Positions 36,405 through 44,150 of a stretch of DNA of 64,000 bases are shown here, piece by piece. The first letter of the stretch is position 1; each line of letters opens with the position of its first letter. The stretch spans positions 62,001-126,000 of the forward strand of contig NZ_JAXLPB010000003.1 of the NCBI RefSeq assembly GCF_034321785.1, read 5' to 3'. The translations under genes and the position numbers were made by a program. Below the pieces are notes generated by a model, which saw only the letters and a list, made by a program, of their open reading frames with translations, was not told where the DNA came from and ran no database searches. This stretch comes from Fulvimarina uroteuthidis (lineage in GTDB: Bacteria; Pseudomonadota; Alphaproteobacteria; Rhizobiales; Rhizobiaceae).

Positions 36405-37147
36405 TGACGGCGCAGGCGGTATCGCGCCAATATCGCCGGCTCTCGTTCGGGGATGTTTCCTCGACCAACACGCTGGCGATGGAGGCGGCCCGTTCGGGCG
36501 ATCCGGGAAATCTCTGGATCACCGCCGAACGGCAGGTCGAGGGCCGCGGCCGCAGGGGCCGCGCCTGGATCTCGGAGCGCGGCAACCTCTATGCCAGCTG
36601 GCTCGGCATCGAGGTCGCCCCGCAGGCGGCACTGGCGCAACTTCCCTTTGTCGCCTCGCTCGCCATCCGTAACACCGTCGCCCGCTTCGTCGGATCGCAC
36701 GCGCAGACGAAATGGCCGAACGACGTCCTGGCCGGTGGGCGCAAGCTTGTCGGTATCCTGCTGGAATCCAGTCGACTCGTGGACGGACGCACCGCAATGG
36801 TCATGGGGTGCGGCATCAATATCGAGCACAAGCCGGAGGATGCGCCCTACGCCGTGACGTCGTTGCGCGACGAAGGCTATCGCGGCGGCAGCGAACCGGT
36901 GTTCGAAACACTTGCCGACGAATGGTCGCGGCAGCTGGAACGGTTTGCGCGCGGCAGCAATTTTGACGATATTCGCCGCGACTGGCTGAAGGACGCCGTC
37001 GGGGTGGGGCTGCCTTGCACCGTCAGACTGAGCGACCGGACGCTCGAAGGGACGTTCGAACGGCTGGAGCGTGACGGTCGCCTGCGACTGGCTCTCGCGG
37101 ATGGCTCGACGATGCCTATATCAGCGGGTGACATATTCTTTTCCTGA
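36404..37147 (+). CDS. birA: Biotin--[acetyl-CoA-carboxylase] ligase
   Basis: The 247-aa enzyme makes biotinyl-AMP and attaches biotin to carrier proteins. The ATP/biotin loop GRGRRGRAW lies near residue 48, and KWPNDVLAGGRKLVGILLE near 105 completes the active site. There is no N-terminal helix-turn-helix, so it is the monofunctional class without repressor activity. Placement after nuoN with an ATGA overlap is conserved in Hyphomicrobiales. Confidence 0.94.
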   Translation: MTAQAVSRQYRRLSFGDVSSTNTLAMEAARSGDPGNLWITAERQVEGRGRRGRAWISERGNLYASWLGIEVAPQAALAQLPFVASLAIRNTVARFVGSHAQTKWPNDVLAGGRKLVGILLESSRLVDGRTAMVMGCGINIEHKPEDAPYAVTSLRDEGYRGGSEPVFETLADEWSRQLERFARGSNFDDIRRDWLKDAVGVGLPCTVRLSDRTLEGTFERLERDGRLRLALADGSTMPISAGDIFFS

Positions 37148-37277
37148 GCGCTCTCTGCGGATGACGCGCTCGCGCGACGCGGCCGGAGCCGTGGCGCGGC
37201 CAACGAACGAAACTGAGATGAACGAAACAGCCCGGCGCGCGGGATGCGCCGCGCTAAACGCATGAAAGATTGAAAGC

Positions 37278-38936
37278 TTGACACAATTGGTATTCGTGCC
37301 GCTGGGCGGCATCGGCGAGATCGGTATGAACCTCGCCCTCTACGGCTATGGTCCGGAGGCTGAGCGCGAGTGGATCGTGGTCGATTGCGGAATCTCCTTC
37401 GCAGGGCCGGACATGCCCGGCGTCGATCTGGTCTTCCCCGACATCCGCTTCATCGAGGAGCATGTCGACCGGCTCAAGGCCATCATCATCACCCACGCCC
37501 ATGAGGACCATTACGGCGCCTTGCTCGACCTGTGGCCGCGGCTGAAGGCTCCGGTCTACGCCACGGAGTTTTCCGCCGGGCTGCTGGCCGCCAAGCGCGA
37601 GGGCGAGCCGGGCGCTCCGAAGATCCCGGTGACGGTGTTCCGTGCCGGCGACCGGTTCAAGGTCGGACCCTTCGAGATCGAGGCGATCAACGTCACGCAT
37701 TCGATCCCCGACCCCGTGGCGCTCGCCATCCGCACCGGTGCCGGCACCGTCATCCACACCGGCGACTGGAAGATCGACCCGACCCCGGTGCTGGGTGCGC
37801 CGACCGACGAGAAGCGTCTGCGGGAAATCGGCGACGAAGGCGTGATGACGCTGATCTGCGATTCGACCAACGCCATGCGCGAGGGCGACAGCCCGAGCGA
37901 GGCGGAGGTGGCGGCATCGCTGACCAAGATCATCACCGCCGCCAAGGCGCGGGTCGCGGTGACGACCTTCTCCTCGAACGTCGGCCGCATCCGCTCGGTG
38001 GCGAAGGCCGCGACCGATTCGGGCCGCCAGGTTCTGCTCATGGGGCGCTCCATGCGCCGCACCGTCGATGTCGCGCGCGAGCTCGGCTATATGGACGATG
38101 TCCCCGAATTCCTGTCCGAGCAGGATTTCGGCTACGTGCCGCGCGACAAGGTCGTGATCATCCTGACCGGCAGCCAGGGCGAGGCGCGCGCCGCACTCGC
38201 TCGGCTGTCGCGCGACGAGCATCCGACCGTCGCGCTCACCCGCGACGATCTGGTGATCTTCTCCTCGCGCGCCATTCCGGGCAACGAGAAGCCGATCATC
38301 GAGATCAAGAATTCGTTCCTCGAGCGCGGCGTCAAGATCCTGGAGGATGGCGACGGTCTCGTCCACGTGTCCGGCCATCCCCGCCGCAACGAGCTTCGCA
38401 AGATGTACGAGTGGACCCGTCCGCAGACAGCGATACCCGCGCATGGCGAGCCGGCGCACCTCGCAGCCCATGCCGATCTCGCGCGCGAACTCGGCGTGCC
38501 CCATGTCGTGGAGGCGCGCAACGGCAAGATGGTCCAGCTCTTCCCGGGCAAGGGCGCGATCATCGACGAAGTGCCGTTCGGGCGCCTCTACAAGGATGGT
38601 CGCCTTCTCGGCACCGCCGAGGACATGGGCATCATCGAGCGTCGCCGGTTGTCCTTCGTGGGTCAGGTGTCGGTGTTGATCGAGCTCGATGCCAAGCGCA
38701 ACCTGAAGGACGATCCGGACCTCGTCTCCATCGGTCTTCCGATCGAGGACGAGACCGGCGAGGACCTCGAGGATCTTCTGGTCGACGCGGCGGCCGGTGC
38801 CGTCGAGAGCATTCCGGTCGGGCGTCGCAAGGACCCGAAGCTCGTGCGCGAAGCCGTCCGCAAGGCGGTCCGCAATGCGGCGCAGGACATCTGGGGCAAG
38901 AAGCCCCTGACCACCGTCTTCATCACGATGGACTGA
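37278..38936 (+). CDS. rnj: Ribonuclease J
   Basis: The 552-aa metallo-beta-lactamase ribonuclease has 5'-exo and endonuclease activity on mRNA and rRNA precursors. The zinc motif TH73AH75ED77H78 is complete and a beta-CASP domain follows (with SGHPRRNELRKMYEW). The start is a TTG at 37278; an in-frame TGA at 37263 leaves only an ATT at 37269 as an alternative, and the ribosome site is weak. It lies 130 bases after birA and may have its own promoter. Confidence 0.94.
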   Translation: MTQLVFVPLGGIGEIGMNLALYGYGPEAEREWIVVDCGISFAGPDMPGVDLVFPDIRFIEEHVDRLKAIIITHAHEDHYGALLDLWPRLKAPVYATEFSAGLLAAKREGEPGAPKIPVTVFRAGDRFKVGPFEIEAINVTHSIPDPVALAIRTGAGTVIHTGDWKIDPTPVLGAPTDEKRLREIGDEGVMTLICDSTNAMREGDSPSEAEVAASLTKIITAAKARVAVTTFSSNVGRIRSVAKAATDSGRQVLLMGRSMRRTVDVARELGYMDDVPEFLSEQDFGYVPRDKVVIILTGSQGEARAALARLSRDEHPTVALTRDDLVIFSSRAIPGNEKPIIEIKNSFLERGVKILEDGDGLVHVSGHPRRNELRKMYEWTRPQTAIPAHGEPAHLAAHADLARELGVPHVVEARNGKMVQLFPGKGAIIDEVPFGRLYKDGRLLGTAEDMGIIERRRLSFVGQVSVLIELDAKRNLKDDPDLVSIGLPIEDETGEDLEDLLVDAAAGAVESIPVGRRKDPKLVREAVRKAVRNAAQDIWGKKPLTTVFITMD

Positions 38937-38947
38937 AGGAAACGGGA

Positions 38948-39352
38948 ATGCTCGGACGCCTGAACCATGTGGCACTCGCCGTCCCGGACCTTGGCCGGGC
39001 GGTAGCGCGCTACCGCGATACTCTGGGTGCGCGCGTCTCCGACCCCCTGGCCCTGCCGGAGCATGGCGTGACCGTCGTGTTCGTCGAGCTCGAGAACACA
39101 AGGATCGAGCTGCTCGAGCCCCTGGGAGAGAATTCGCCGATCGCGGCGTTTCTCGCCAGGACGCCCAGGGGCGGCATGCATCATGTCTGCTACGAAGTCA
39201 GCGACATTCGTGCCGCCCGCGACCGGCTGGTCGCGCAGGGAGCGCGCGTCCTGGGAGACGGCGAGCCGACGATCGGCGCGCACGGCAAGCCGGTCCTGTT
39301 CCTGCACCCGTCGGACCTTTTCGGGACGCTGACCGAATTGGAAGAGGTTTGA
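38948..39352 (+). CDS. mce: Methylmalonyl-CoA epimerase
   Basis: The 134-aa VOC-fold enzyme interconverts (R)- and (S)-methylmalonyl-CoA in propionate use. It has the paired motifs LNHVALAVPDL (metal His) and MHHVCYEVSDI, and ends in the conserved HPSDLFGTLTELEE with the metal Glu. It begins 11 bases after rnj with AAGGAAAC upstream. Confidence 0.93.
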   Translation: MLGRLNHVALAVPDLGRAVARYRDTLGARVSDPLALPEHGVTVVFVELENTRIELLEPLGENSPIAAFLARTPRGGMHHVCYEVSDIRAARDRLVAQGARVLGDGEPTIGAHGKPVLFLHPSDLFGTLTELEEV

Positions 39353-39482
39353 CGCCGGAGCGCCGGGCGCAATCGCCGCATCCCCTTGTCTCATCATTTT
39401 GCGGCAAACACCGTAAAGCTGAGGGCAAGGGTCGATGCAAAACCAGCGCGCCACGCGATCGGCGTTCGAAACGAGGTGACTT

Positions 39483-39752
39483 ATGGGCTGGGTCTCCGGT
39501 CTTGCGATCTTCTTCATCATCTGGTGGACGGTGTTGTTCGCCGTCCTGCCGTTCGGCAACCGAATTCCCGAGGGCGAGGACCAGCTTCTCGGTACCCAGG
39601 AGGGAACGCCGAGCAATCCGCGTATCTTGCGCAAGGCGATGATCACGACGATCTTCGCGGTGATCGTCTTCGCCGCGTTCTATACCGTCACCGAAGTGAT
39701 CGGTTTCGGCTTCTCGGATTTCCCCGTCTTCATCCCGGCGCCGTCGGCCTGA
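39483..39752 (+). CDS. DUF1467 family membrane protein
   Basis: The 89-aa protein has two hydrophobic helices (residues 5-24 and 50-72) and the signature IWWTVLFAVLPFGNRIPEG between them. DUF1467 proteins occur at this place in Hyphomicrobiales, between the epimerase and proS, with no known function. GAGGTGAC precedes the ATG. Confidence 0.88.
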   Translation: MGWVSGLAIFFIIWWTVLFAVLPFGNRIPEGEDQLLGTQEGTPSNPRILRKAMITTIFAVIVFAAFYTVTEVIGFGFSDFPVFIPAPSA

Positions 39753-39827
39753 TCGCCGCACGGCGACACAAGAGGGAATGGGTGGGACGCCGGAGCGGGC
39801 TGCCGAATCTTTCATCGGGTGACGGGC

Positions 39828-39856
39828 AAAAAAAATGCAAGGCCGAAGCCTTGCAT
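39828..39856 (-). terminator. Minus-strand intrinsic terminator with UUCG tetraloop
   Basis: On the minus strand a 9-bp perfect stem ATGCAAGGC/GCCTTGCAT with a TTCG loop is followed directly by eight T. This is one of the strongest terminators in the window. On the plus strand no T tract follows, so it cannot serve the upstream DUF1467 gene well. Confidence 0.85.
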
Positions 39857-39983
39857 CATGAAATCGCGTGTCTGGATTTCCGACCACCCTTGCGGGCGGG
39901 GCTGCGGTTTGCCGCGCCGGGAAATCACGTCCTCCCAAGACTAGACCGCATGTTCCGGCTTTTCTGTCGAAGCCGTGACTACG
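39828..39983 (-). ncRNA. Candidate small RNA, about 155 nt, antisense orientation to neighbours
   Basis: The unit runs from a predicted start near 39983 to the strong terminator at 39828. The sequence can fold: a GATTTCC/GGAAATC stem encloses a GCGG-CAAA-CCGC hairpin and a CCGCCC-GCAA-GGGTGG hairpin with a GNRA loop. The unpaired motif TTGGGAGGACG lies upstream of them. No known RNA family was recognised. A GTG-started 38-codon frame at 39928 exists, but its ribosome-site spacing is only two bases, so an RNA gene is favoured. Confidence 0.5.
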
Positions 39984-39989
39984 GAACGT

Positions 39990-40018
39990 AAGATATGCAA
40001 ATCGCCTATCGTTGTCAC
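39990..40018 (-). promoter_or_regulatory. Promoter of the candidate small RNA
   Basis: On the minus strand GTGACA (40018-40013) and TATCTT (39995-39990) are separated by 17 bases, a good sigma-70 type match. Confidence 0.55.
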
Positions 40019-40256
40019 GCAGAATTTGATTGAGCCCGATCATTTAGGCAGGCGTGGCAATTGCATCTTATTTGTGCATGTTTCGGGATGTTCACGCGGT
40101 GCGTGTGGTCTTCCGATATGCTTCGGACGGGTGCGATATCAGGCTTGGGCGTGACGCCGAAATGGCGCTTCCCATAGCGGAAACGAACCGTTAAACCGGC
40201 AGGCGAAAGCCGGACCCCGGGTCCGGCGGGTTTCCACGTGAATGTAAGAGTTTATG

Positions 40257-41579
40257 ATGCGCCTGTCTCGATATTTCCTGCCCATCTTGAAGGAAACGCC
40301 GAGAGAGGCGGAAATCGTCTCGCATCAGCTGATGCTGCGGGCCGGCATGATTCGCCAGCAGGCGGCAGGCATCTACTCGTTTCTGCCGCTTGGTCTGAAG
40401 GTTCTCAACAAGGTCTGCAACATCATCCGCGAGGAGCAGAACCGTTCCGGCGCGGTCGAGATCCTGATGCCGACGATCCAGTCCGCGGACCTGTGGCGCG
40501 AATCGGGCCGCTACGACGCCTATGGCAAGGAAATGCTGCGGATTGCGGACCGCCAGGAGCGCGAACTTCTGTTCGGGCCGACCAATGAGGAGATGGTGAC
40601 CGACATCTTCCGGTCCTCGGTCCGGTCCTACAAGGACCTGCCGCTCAATCTCTACCAGATCCAGTGGAAGTTCCGCGACGAGGTGCGTCCGCGATTCGGC
40701 GTCATGCGCAGTCGCGAATTCCTGATGAAGGACGCCTATTCGTTCGATCTCGATGTGGACAGCGCGACGAACGCCTATCACCGCATGTTCGTCGCCTATC
40801 TCAGGACGTTCCACCGCTGCGGACTGAAGGCCATTCCGATGCGGGCCGACACCGGTCCGATCGGCGGCAATCTCAGCCATGAATTCATCATTCTCGCCTC
40901 CACCGGCGAAAGCGAGGTGTTCTGCCATCGCGATTATCTCGACATGGCCGTGCCGCCCGCCGACGTGGATTTCGACGATGCCGGCCAACTCGCCTCGATC
41001 GTCGAGGCGTGGACCACGCCCTATGCGGCGACGGACGAGATGCACGAGGAGGCGGCCTGGAGCAGAGTGGATCCCGCGAGCCAGTTGAGCGCGCGCGGCA
41101 TCGAGGTCGGCCACATCTTCTATTTCGGGACGAAATATTCCGAGGCCATGAAGGCTTTCGTCACCGGACCCGACGGCAAGGACGTTCCGGTTCACATGGG
41201 CTCCTACGGCATCGGCCCGAGCCGGCTGGTCGCCGCCGCGATCGAGGCCTTCCACGACGAGAGCGGGATCGTCTGGCCGCGGGCGATCGCGCCGTTCGAC
41301 GTCGGGCTGATCAACATGAAGCCGGGCGACGCGGATTGCGATGCAGCGTGCGAGACGCTCTACGCACAGATGAAACAGGCCGGCATCGACGTTCTCTACG
41401 ACGACCGCGACCAGAGGGCCGGCGCGAAGTTCGCCACCATGGATCTGATCGGACTACCGACCCAGGTGATCGTCGGGCCGCGCTCCGCAAAGACCGGCGA
41501 AGCGGAAATCAAGGATCGCGCAAGCGGAGTGCGCGAAACCATAGCGATGGATCAGATCATCGCCCGAGTGTCTTCGTGA
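40257..41579 (+). CDS. proS: Proline--tRNA ligase, short form
   Basis: The 440-aa class II synthetase charges tRNA-Pro. Motif 2 is FRDEVRPRFGVMRSREFLMKD, and motif 3 with GSYGIGPSRL lies near residue 320. It lacks the internal editing insertion of about 180 residues found in E. coli ProS, which is normal for alphaproteobacteria. Two adjacent ATGs exist (40254 and 40257); the second gives the family N-terminus MRLSRYFLP. Confidence 0.96.
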   Translation: MRLSRYFLPILKETPREAEIVSHQLMLRAGMIRQQAAGIYSFLPLGLKVLNKVCNIIREEQNRSGAVEILMPTIQSADLWRESGRYDAYGKEMLRIADRQERELLFGPTNEEMVTDIFRSSVRSYKDLPLNLYQIQWKFRDEVRPRFGVMRSREFLMKDAYSFDLDVDSATNAYHRMFVAYLRTFHRCGLKAIPMRADTGPIGGNLSHEFIILASTGESEVFCHRDYLDMAVPPADVDFDDAGQLASIVEAWTTPYAATDEMHEEAAWSRVDPASQLSARGIEVGHIFYFGTKYSEAMKAFVTGPDGKDVPVHMGSYGIGPSRLVAAAIEAFHDESGIVWPRAIAPFDVGLINMKPGDADCDAACETLYAQMKQAGIDVLYDDRDQRAGAKFATMDLIGLPTQVIVGPRSAKTGEAEIKDRASGVRETIAMDQIIARVSS

Positions 41580-42886
41580 TCGCCGGACCGTCCGACACGG
41601 CCGTGAACCCCGATGCGCGCGATACGAAGGGCGCTGCGCCTTTCTCCCGTTTCGAATGGCTGCTCGCCGGGCGCTATCTTCGTTCCCGCAAGCGCGAGGC
41701 TGGCGTATCGGTGATCGCCGGCTTCTCGTTCGTCGGCATTATGCTGGGGGTCGCGGCCCTCATCATCGTCATGTCGGTGATGAACGGCTTCCGCACCGAG
41801 CTCATGAGCCGTATTCTCGGCGTCAACGGCCATGTCATCGTCCTGCCGATCGACCAGCCATTGACCGACTACGACGCGATCGCCGGGCGGATCGACGAGG
41901 TTCCGGGCGTCGCCTATTCCATGCCCCTGGTTCAGGGCCAGATCCTGTCGCAAGGGTCCGGCACCGCGTCCACCGGTGCGCTCGTCAAGGGCGTGCCGCA
42001 ATCGGCCCTGGAAAAGCTCACACCGGTCGCCGGCAATATCAAGCACGGGACGCTGGACAATTTCGACACGGGCGAGGGCGTTGCGGTGGGAAGCCGGCTT
42101 GCCGAACGGCTCGGCCTTCTTCTCGGCGACCGCATCACGCTGATCTCGCCGGAAGGCGACGTGACGCCGCTCGGCACGACGCCGCGGGTGAAGTCCTATC
42201 CGATCGACGCGATCTTCGAGATCGGACTGTCGGAATATGACGCCGGATTCATCTACATGCCGCTCGGCGAAGCGCAGCTCTTCTTCAATTCCGAAGGGCA
42301 GACCCAGTCCATCGAGGTTTTCGTCGACGATCCCGACGCGGTGGCAGAGCTTCAGCCTGCGATCGAAGCCGCGGCCGAACGCCCGGTCTATTCGGTGACC
42401 TGGCAAAGCCAGAACCAATCCTTCTTCTCCGCCCTCCAGGTGGAGCGCAACGTGATGTTCATCATCCTGACGCTGATCGTCATCGTCGCCGCGCTCAACA
42501 TCATTTCCGGCCTGTTCATGCTGGTGAAGGGCAAGGGGCGCGACATCGCGATCCTGCGCACGATGGGCGCGACGCGCGGCTCGATCATGCGCATCTTCTT
42601 CATCACCGGCGCCTCGATCGGAGTGTCGGGCACGATCGCGGGCTTCGTGATCGGGCTCCTGTTCTGTCTGAACATCGAGGGAATCCGCTGGTTCTTCTCC
42701 TGGCTTTCGGGCGTCGACCTGTTCAGCTCCGAGATCTACTTCCTCAGCGAGCTTCCGGCGGAGGTTCAGGCCTCGGAGGTCGTTCTCGTCGTTCTCATGG
42801 CCATCGGCCTGTCCTTTCTTGCAACGATTCTTCCGTCCTGGCAGGCGTCCCGGTTGGATCCTGTCGAGGCATTGCGTTACGAATGA
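41576..42886 (+). CDS. lolC: Lipoprotein-releasing ABC transporter permease (LolC/LolE)
   Basis: The 436-aa permease extracts lipoproteins from the inner membrane for transfer to LolA. It has a helix near residues 35-60 (FSFVGIMLGVAALIIVMSVMNGF), a large periplasmic domain, and three C-terminal helices of the FtsX/MacB type. Only one permease gene is present, as usual in this group, so it may act as a homodimer. The GTG at 41576 overlaps the proS stop (GTGA). lolD follows with an ATGA overlap. Confidence 0.93.
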   Translation: MIAGPSDTAVNPDARDTKGAAPFSRFEWLLAGRYLRSRKREAGVSVIAGFSFVGIMLGVAALIIVMSVMNGFRTELMSRILGVNGHVIVLPIDQPLTDYDAIAGRIDEVPGVAYSMPLVQGQILSQGSGTASTGALVKGVPQSALEKLTPVAGNIKHGTLDNFDTGEGVAVGSRLAERLGLLLGDRITLISPEGDVTPLGTTPRVKSYPIDAIFEIGLSEYDAGFIYMPLGEAQLFFNSEGQTQSIEVFVDDPDAVAELQPAIEAAAERPVYSVTWQSQNQSFFSALQVERNVMFIILTLIVIVAALNIISGLFMLVKGKGRDIAILRTMGATRGSIMRIFFITGASIGVSGTIAGFVIGLLFCLNIEGIRWFFSWLSGVDLFSSEIYFLSELPAEVQASEVVLVVLMAIGLSFLATILPSWQASRLDPVEALRYE

Positions 42887-43566
42887 GCATAGCACTCGAA
42901 CTCAAGGGCGTCGGCCGCAGGTTTCTGCAGGGCGAGAACGAACTCACCGTGCTCGACGGTGCCGACATGGCGATTTCGGCCGGTGAAATGGTTGCGCTGG
43001 TCGCCCCGTCCGGCTCGGGAAAATCGACGCTTCTGCAGATCGCCGGCCTTCTCGAAAAACCGACGAGCGGCGACGTGGTGGTGGGCGATCGTGACTGTTC
43101 CAGGCTGGACGACAAGGCGCGCACGGCCATGCGTCGGCGCGCGATCGGCTTCGTCTACCAGTTCCACCATCTGCTGCCCGAACTGTCCGCGCTCGAGAAC
43201 GTCATGATTCCCCAGCTCATCCTCGGGCGTTCGCGCAAGGATGCGCAGGCACGGGCGAAAACCCTGCTCGGCTACATGCGAATCTCGGCCCGAGCCGAGC
43301 ACCGCCCGGCCGAACTTTCCGGCGGCGAGCAGCAACGCGTTGCGATCGCAAGGGCCGTCGCGAACGAGCCGCAGGTGCTTCTGGCCGACGAGCCGACCGG
43401 CAATCTCGATCCGACGACGTCGGATCACGTCTTCCAATCCCTGACGACGCTCGTGCGCGAACAGGGGCTGGCGGCGCTGATCGCCACCCACAATCACGAG
43501 CTTGCGTCCCGCATGGACCGGATCGTGACGCTTCATGGCGGACGGATCGTTCCAAAGTCGGTCTGA
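42883..43566 (+). CDS. lolD: Lipoprotein-releasing ABC transporter ATPase LolD
   Basis: The 227-aa ATPase powers LolC. Walker A is APSGSGKST (residues 41-49), the LolD-type Q-loop is YQFHHLLPELSALENV, the signature is LSGGEQQR and Walker B is LLADEPTGNLD. All catalytic residues are intact. It overlaps lolC by four bases. A 249-bp gap with a LexA-type promoter follows. Confidence 0.96.
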   Translation: MSIALELKGVGRRFLQGENELTVLDGADMAISAGEMVALVAPSGSGKSTLLQIAGLLEKPTSGDVVVGDRDCSRLDDKARTAMRRRAIGFVYQFHHLLPELSALENVMIPQLILGRSRKDAQARAKTLLGYMRISARAEHRPAELSGGEQQRVAIARAVANEPQVLLADEPTGNLDPTTSDHVFQSLTTLVREQGLAALIATHNHELASRMDRIVTLHGGRIVPKSV

Positions 43567-43747
43567 GCACCGTCTTCACTTTCCGCGCGATACCGCATTT
43601 CCGATCTTCGTTCGCAACATCCAGCGCCGGCGTCGCAGGACGGCGCATGCGCATGTGCGTCCGGTTCCACCTCCTTCTTACCGTGCCGCCGGCCGGCAAT
43701 CGCCGCATGCCTTCGCGCGTTCTGAAAACGGACGTCGCGTCATGCCG

Positions 43748-43777
43748 TTGACAGGCGGAACAAAACAAGAACATATT
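43748..43777 (+). promoter_or_regulatory. Promoter of the 28-aa membrane peptide gene
   Basis: A perfect -35 box TTGACA (43748-43753) and CATATT (43772-43777) are separated by 18 bases. The start would lie near 43784, about 32 bases before the peptide ATG. The whole spacer is occupied by the LexA-type repeat. Confidence 0.65.
43758..43772. promoter_or_regulatory. Candidate LexA (SOS) box GAAC-N7-GAAC
   Basis: GAAC at 43758-43761 and GAAC at 43769-43772 are separated by seven A-rich bases. This is the reverse complement of the alphaproteobacterial LexA operator GTTC-N7-GTTC. Its position between and touching the -35 and -10 boxes is where a repressor would block transcription. LexA binding is inferred from motif and position. 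Confidence 0.65.
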
Positions 43778-43815
43778 GGATATGTCAGGATGCAACGACG
43801 CAAAGGAGCGAGCGA

Positions 43816-43902
43816 ATGGACGGTTTGGCGAAGGACGTGGCGTCCCTGGTGGCGGTGAGCGGTTTCGTGGTGTCGCTGATGATGATCGTCCAGGGATTCT
43901 AG
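43816..43902 (+). CDS. 28-aa single-helix membrane peptide, probable SOS-induced (SidA-like)
   Basis: A short gene with an excellent AAAGGAG seven bases before its ATG encodes 28 residues. A charged start (MDGLAKD) is followed by one hydrophobic helix (residues 9-25) and a short QGF end. It is controlled by a promoter overlapped by a LexA-type repeat. In length, single-helix topology and SOS control it resembles Caulobacter SidA, a 29-residue SOS-induced inner-membrane inhibitor of cell division. The resemblance is one of properties; sequence similarity was not tested. It lies between lolD and dnaE. Confidence 0.7.
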   Translation: MDGLAKDVASLVAVSGFVVSLMMIVQGF

Positions 43903-44150
43903 GCAGGGACGACAGCGCGGCCGAAAGATTGTGGACGCGCGCACGCGGCGCGTTTACCCCGCCCCACGCGCGGCGTACCCTTCGGCCGGACGATGCGTGC
44001 CGGGTTCGATACGGATCCGGCGGCAAGGCTTTGTTGAGGTCTCGAAGCCTATTCGAACGCTGCGGGCAAAGCCGCAAGTCCGGTGCCAGCCGATGGCGCC
44101 CAGCCGATTGTCCCGTGATCGGGGACCGGGAACCGCGAGGATGAGGCACG

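Larger units (their letters stand above)
39753..40256. other. Gene-free region upstream of proS
   Basis: No plus-strand gene was found over 504 bases. The left half holds a minus-strand promoter and terminator that bracket a candidate small RNA (39828-39983). A GCCGGAC/GTCCGGC hairpin at 40209-40227 lies about 30 bases before the proS start and may act on its leader. The proS promoter could not be fixed. Confidence 0.5.

Noticed and set aside
39813..39928. A 38-codon minus-strand frame with GTG start inside the candidate small RNA
   Set aside because: The GGGAGGA sequence is only two bases from the GTG, too close for normal initiation, and the frame runs through the terminator stem and T tract.
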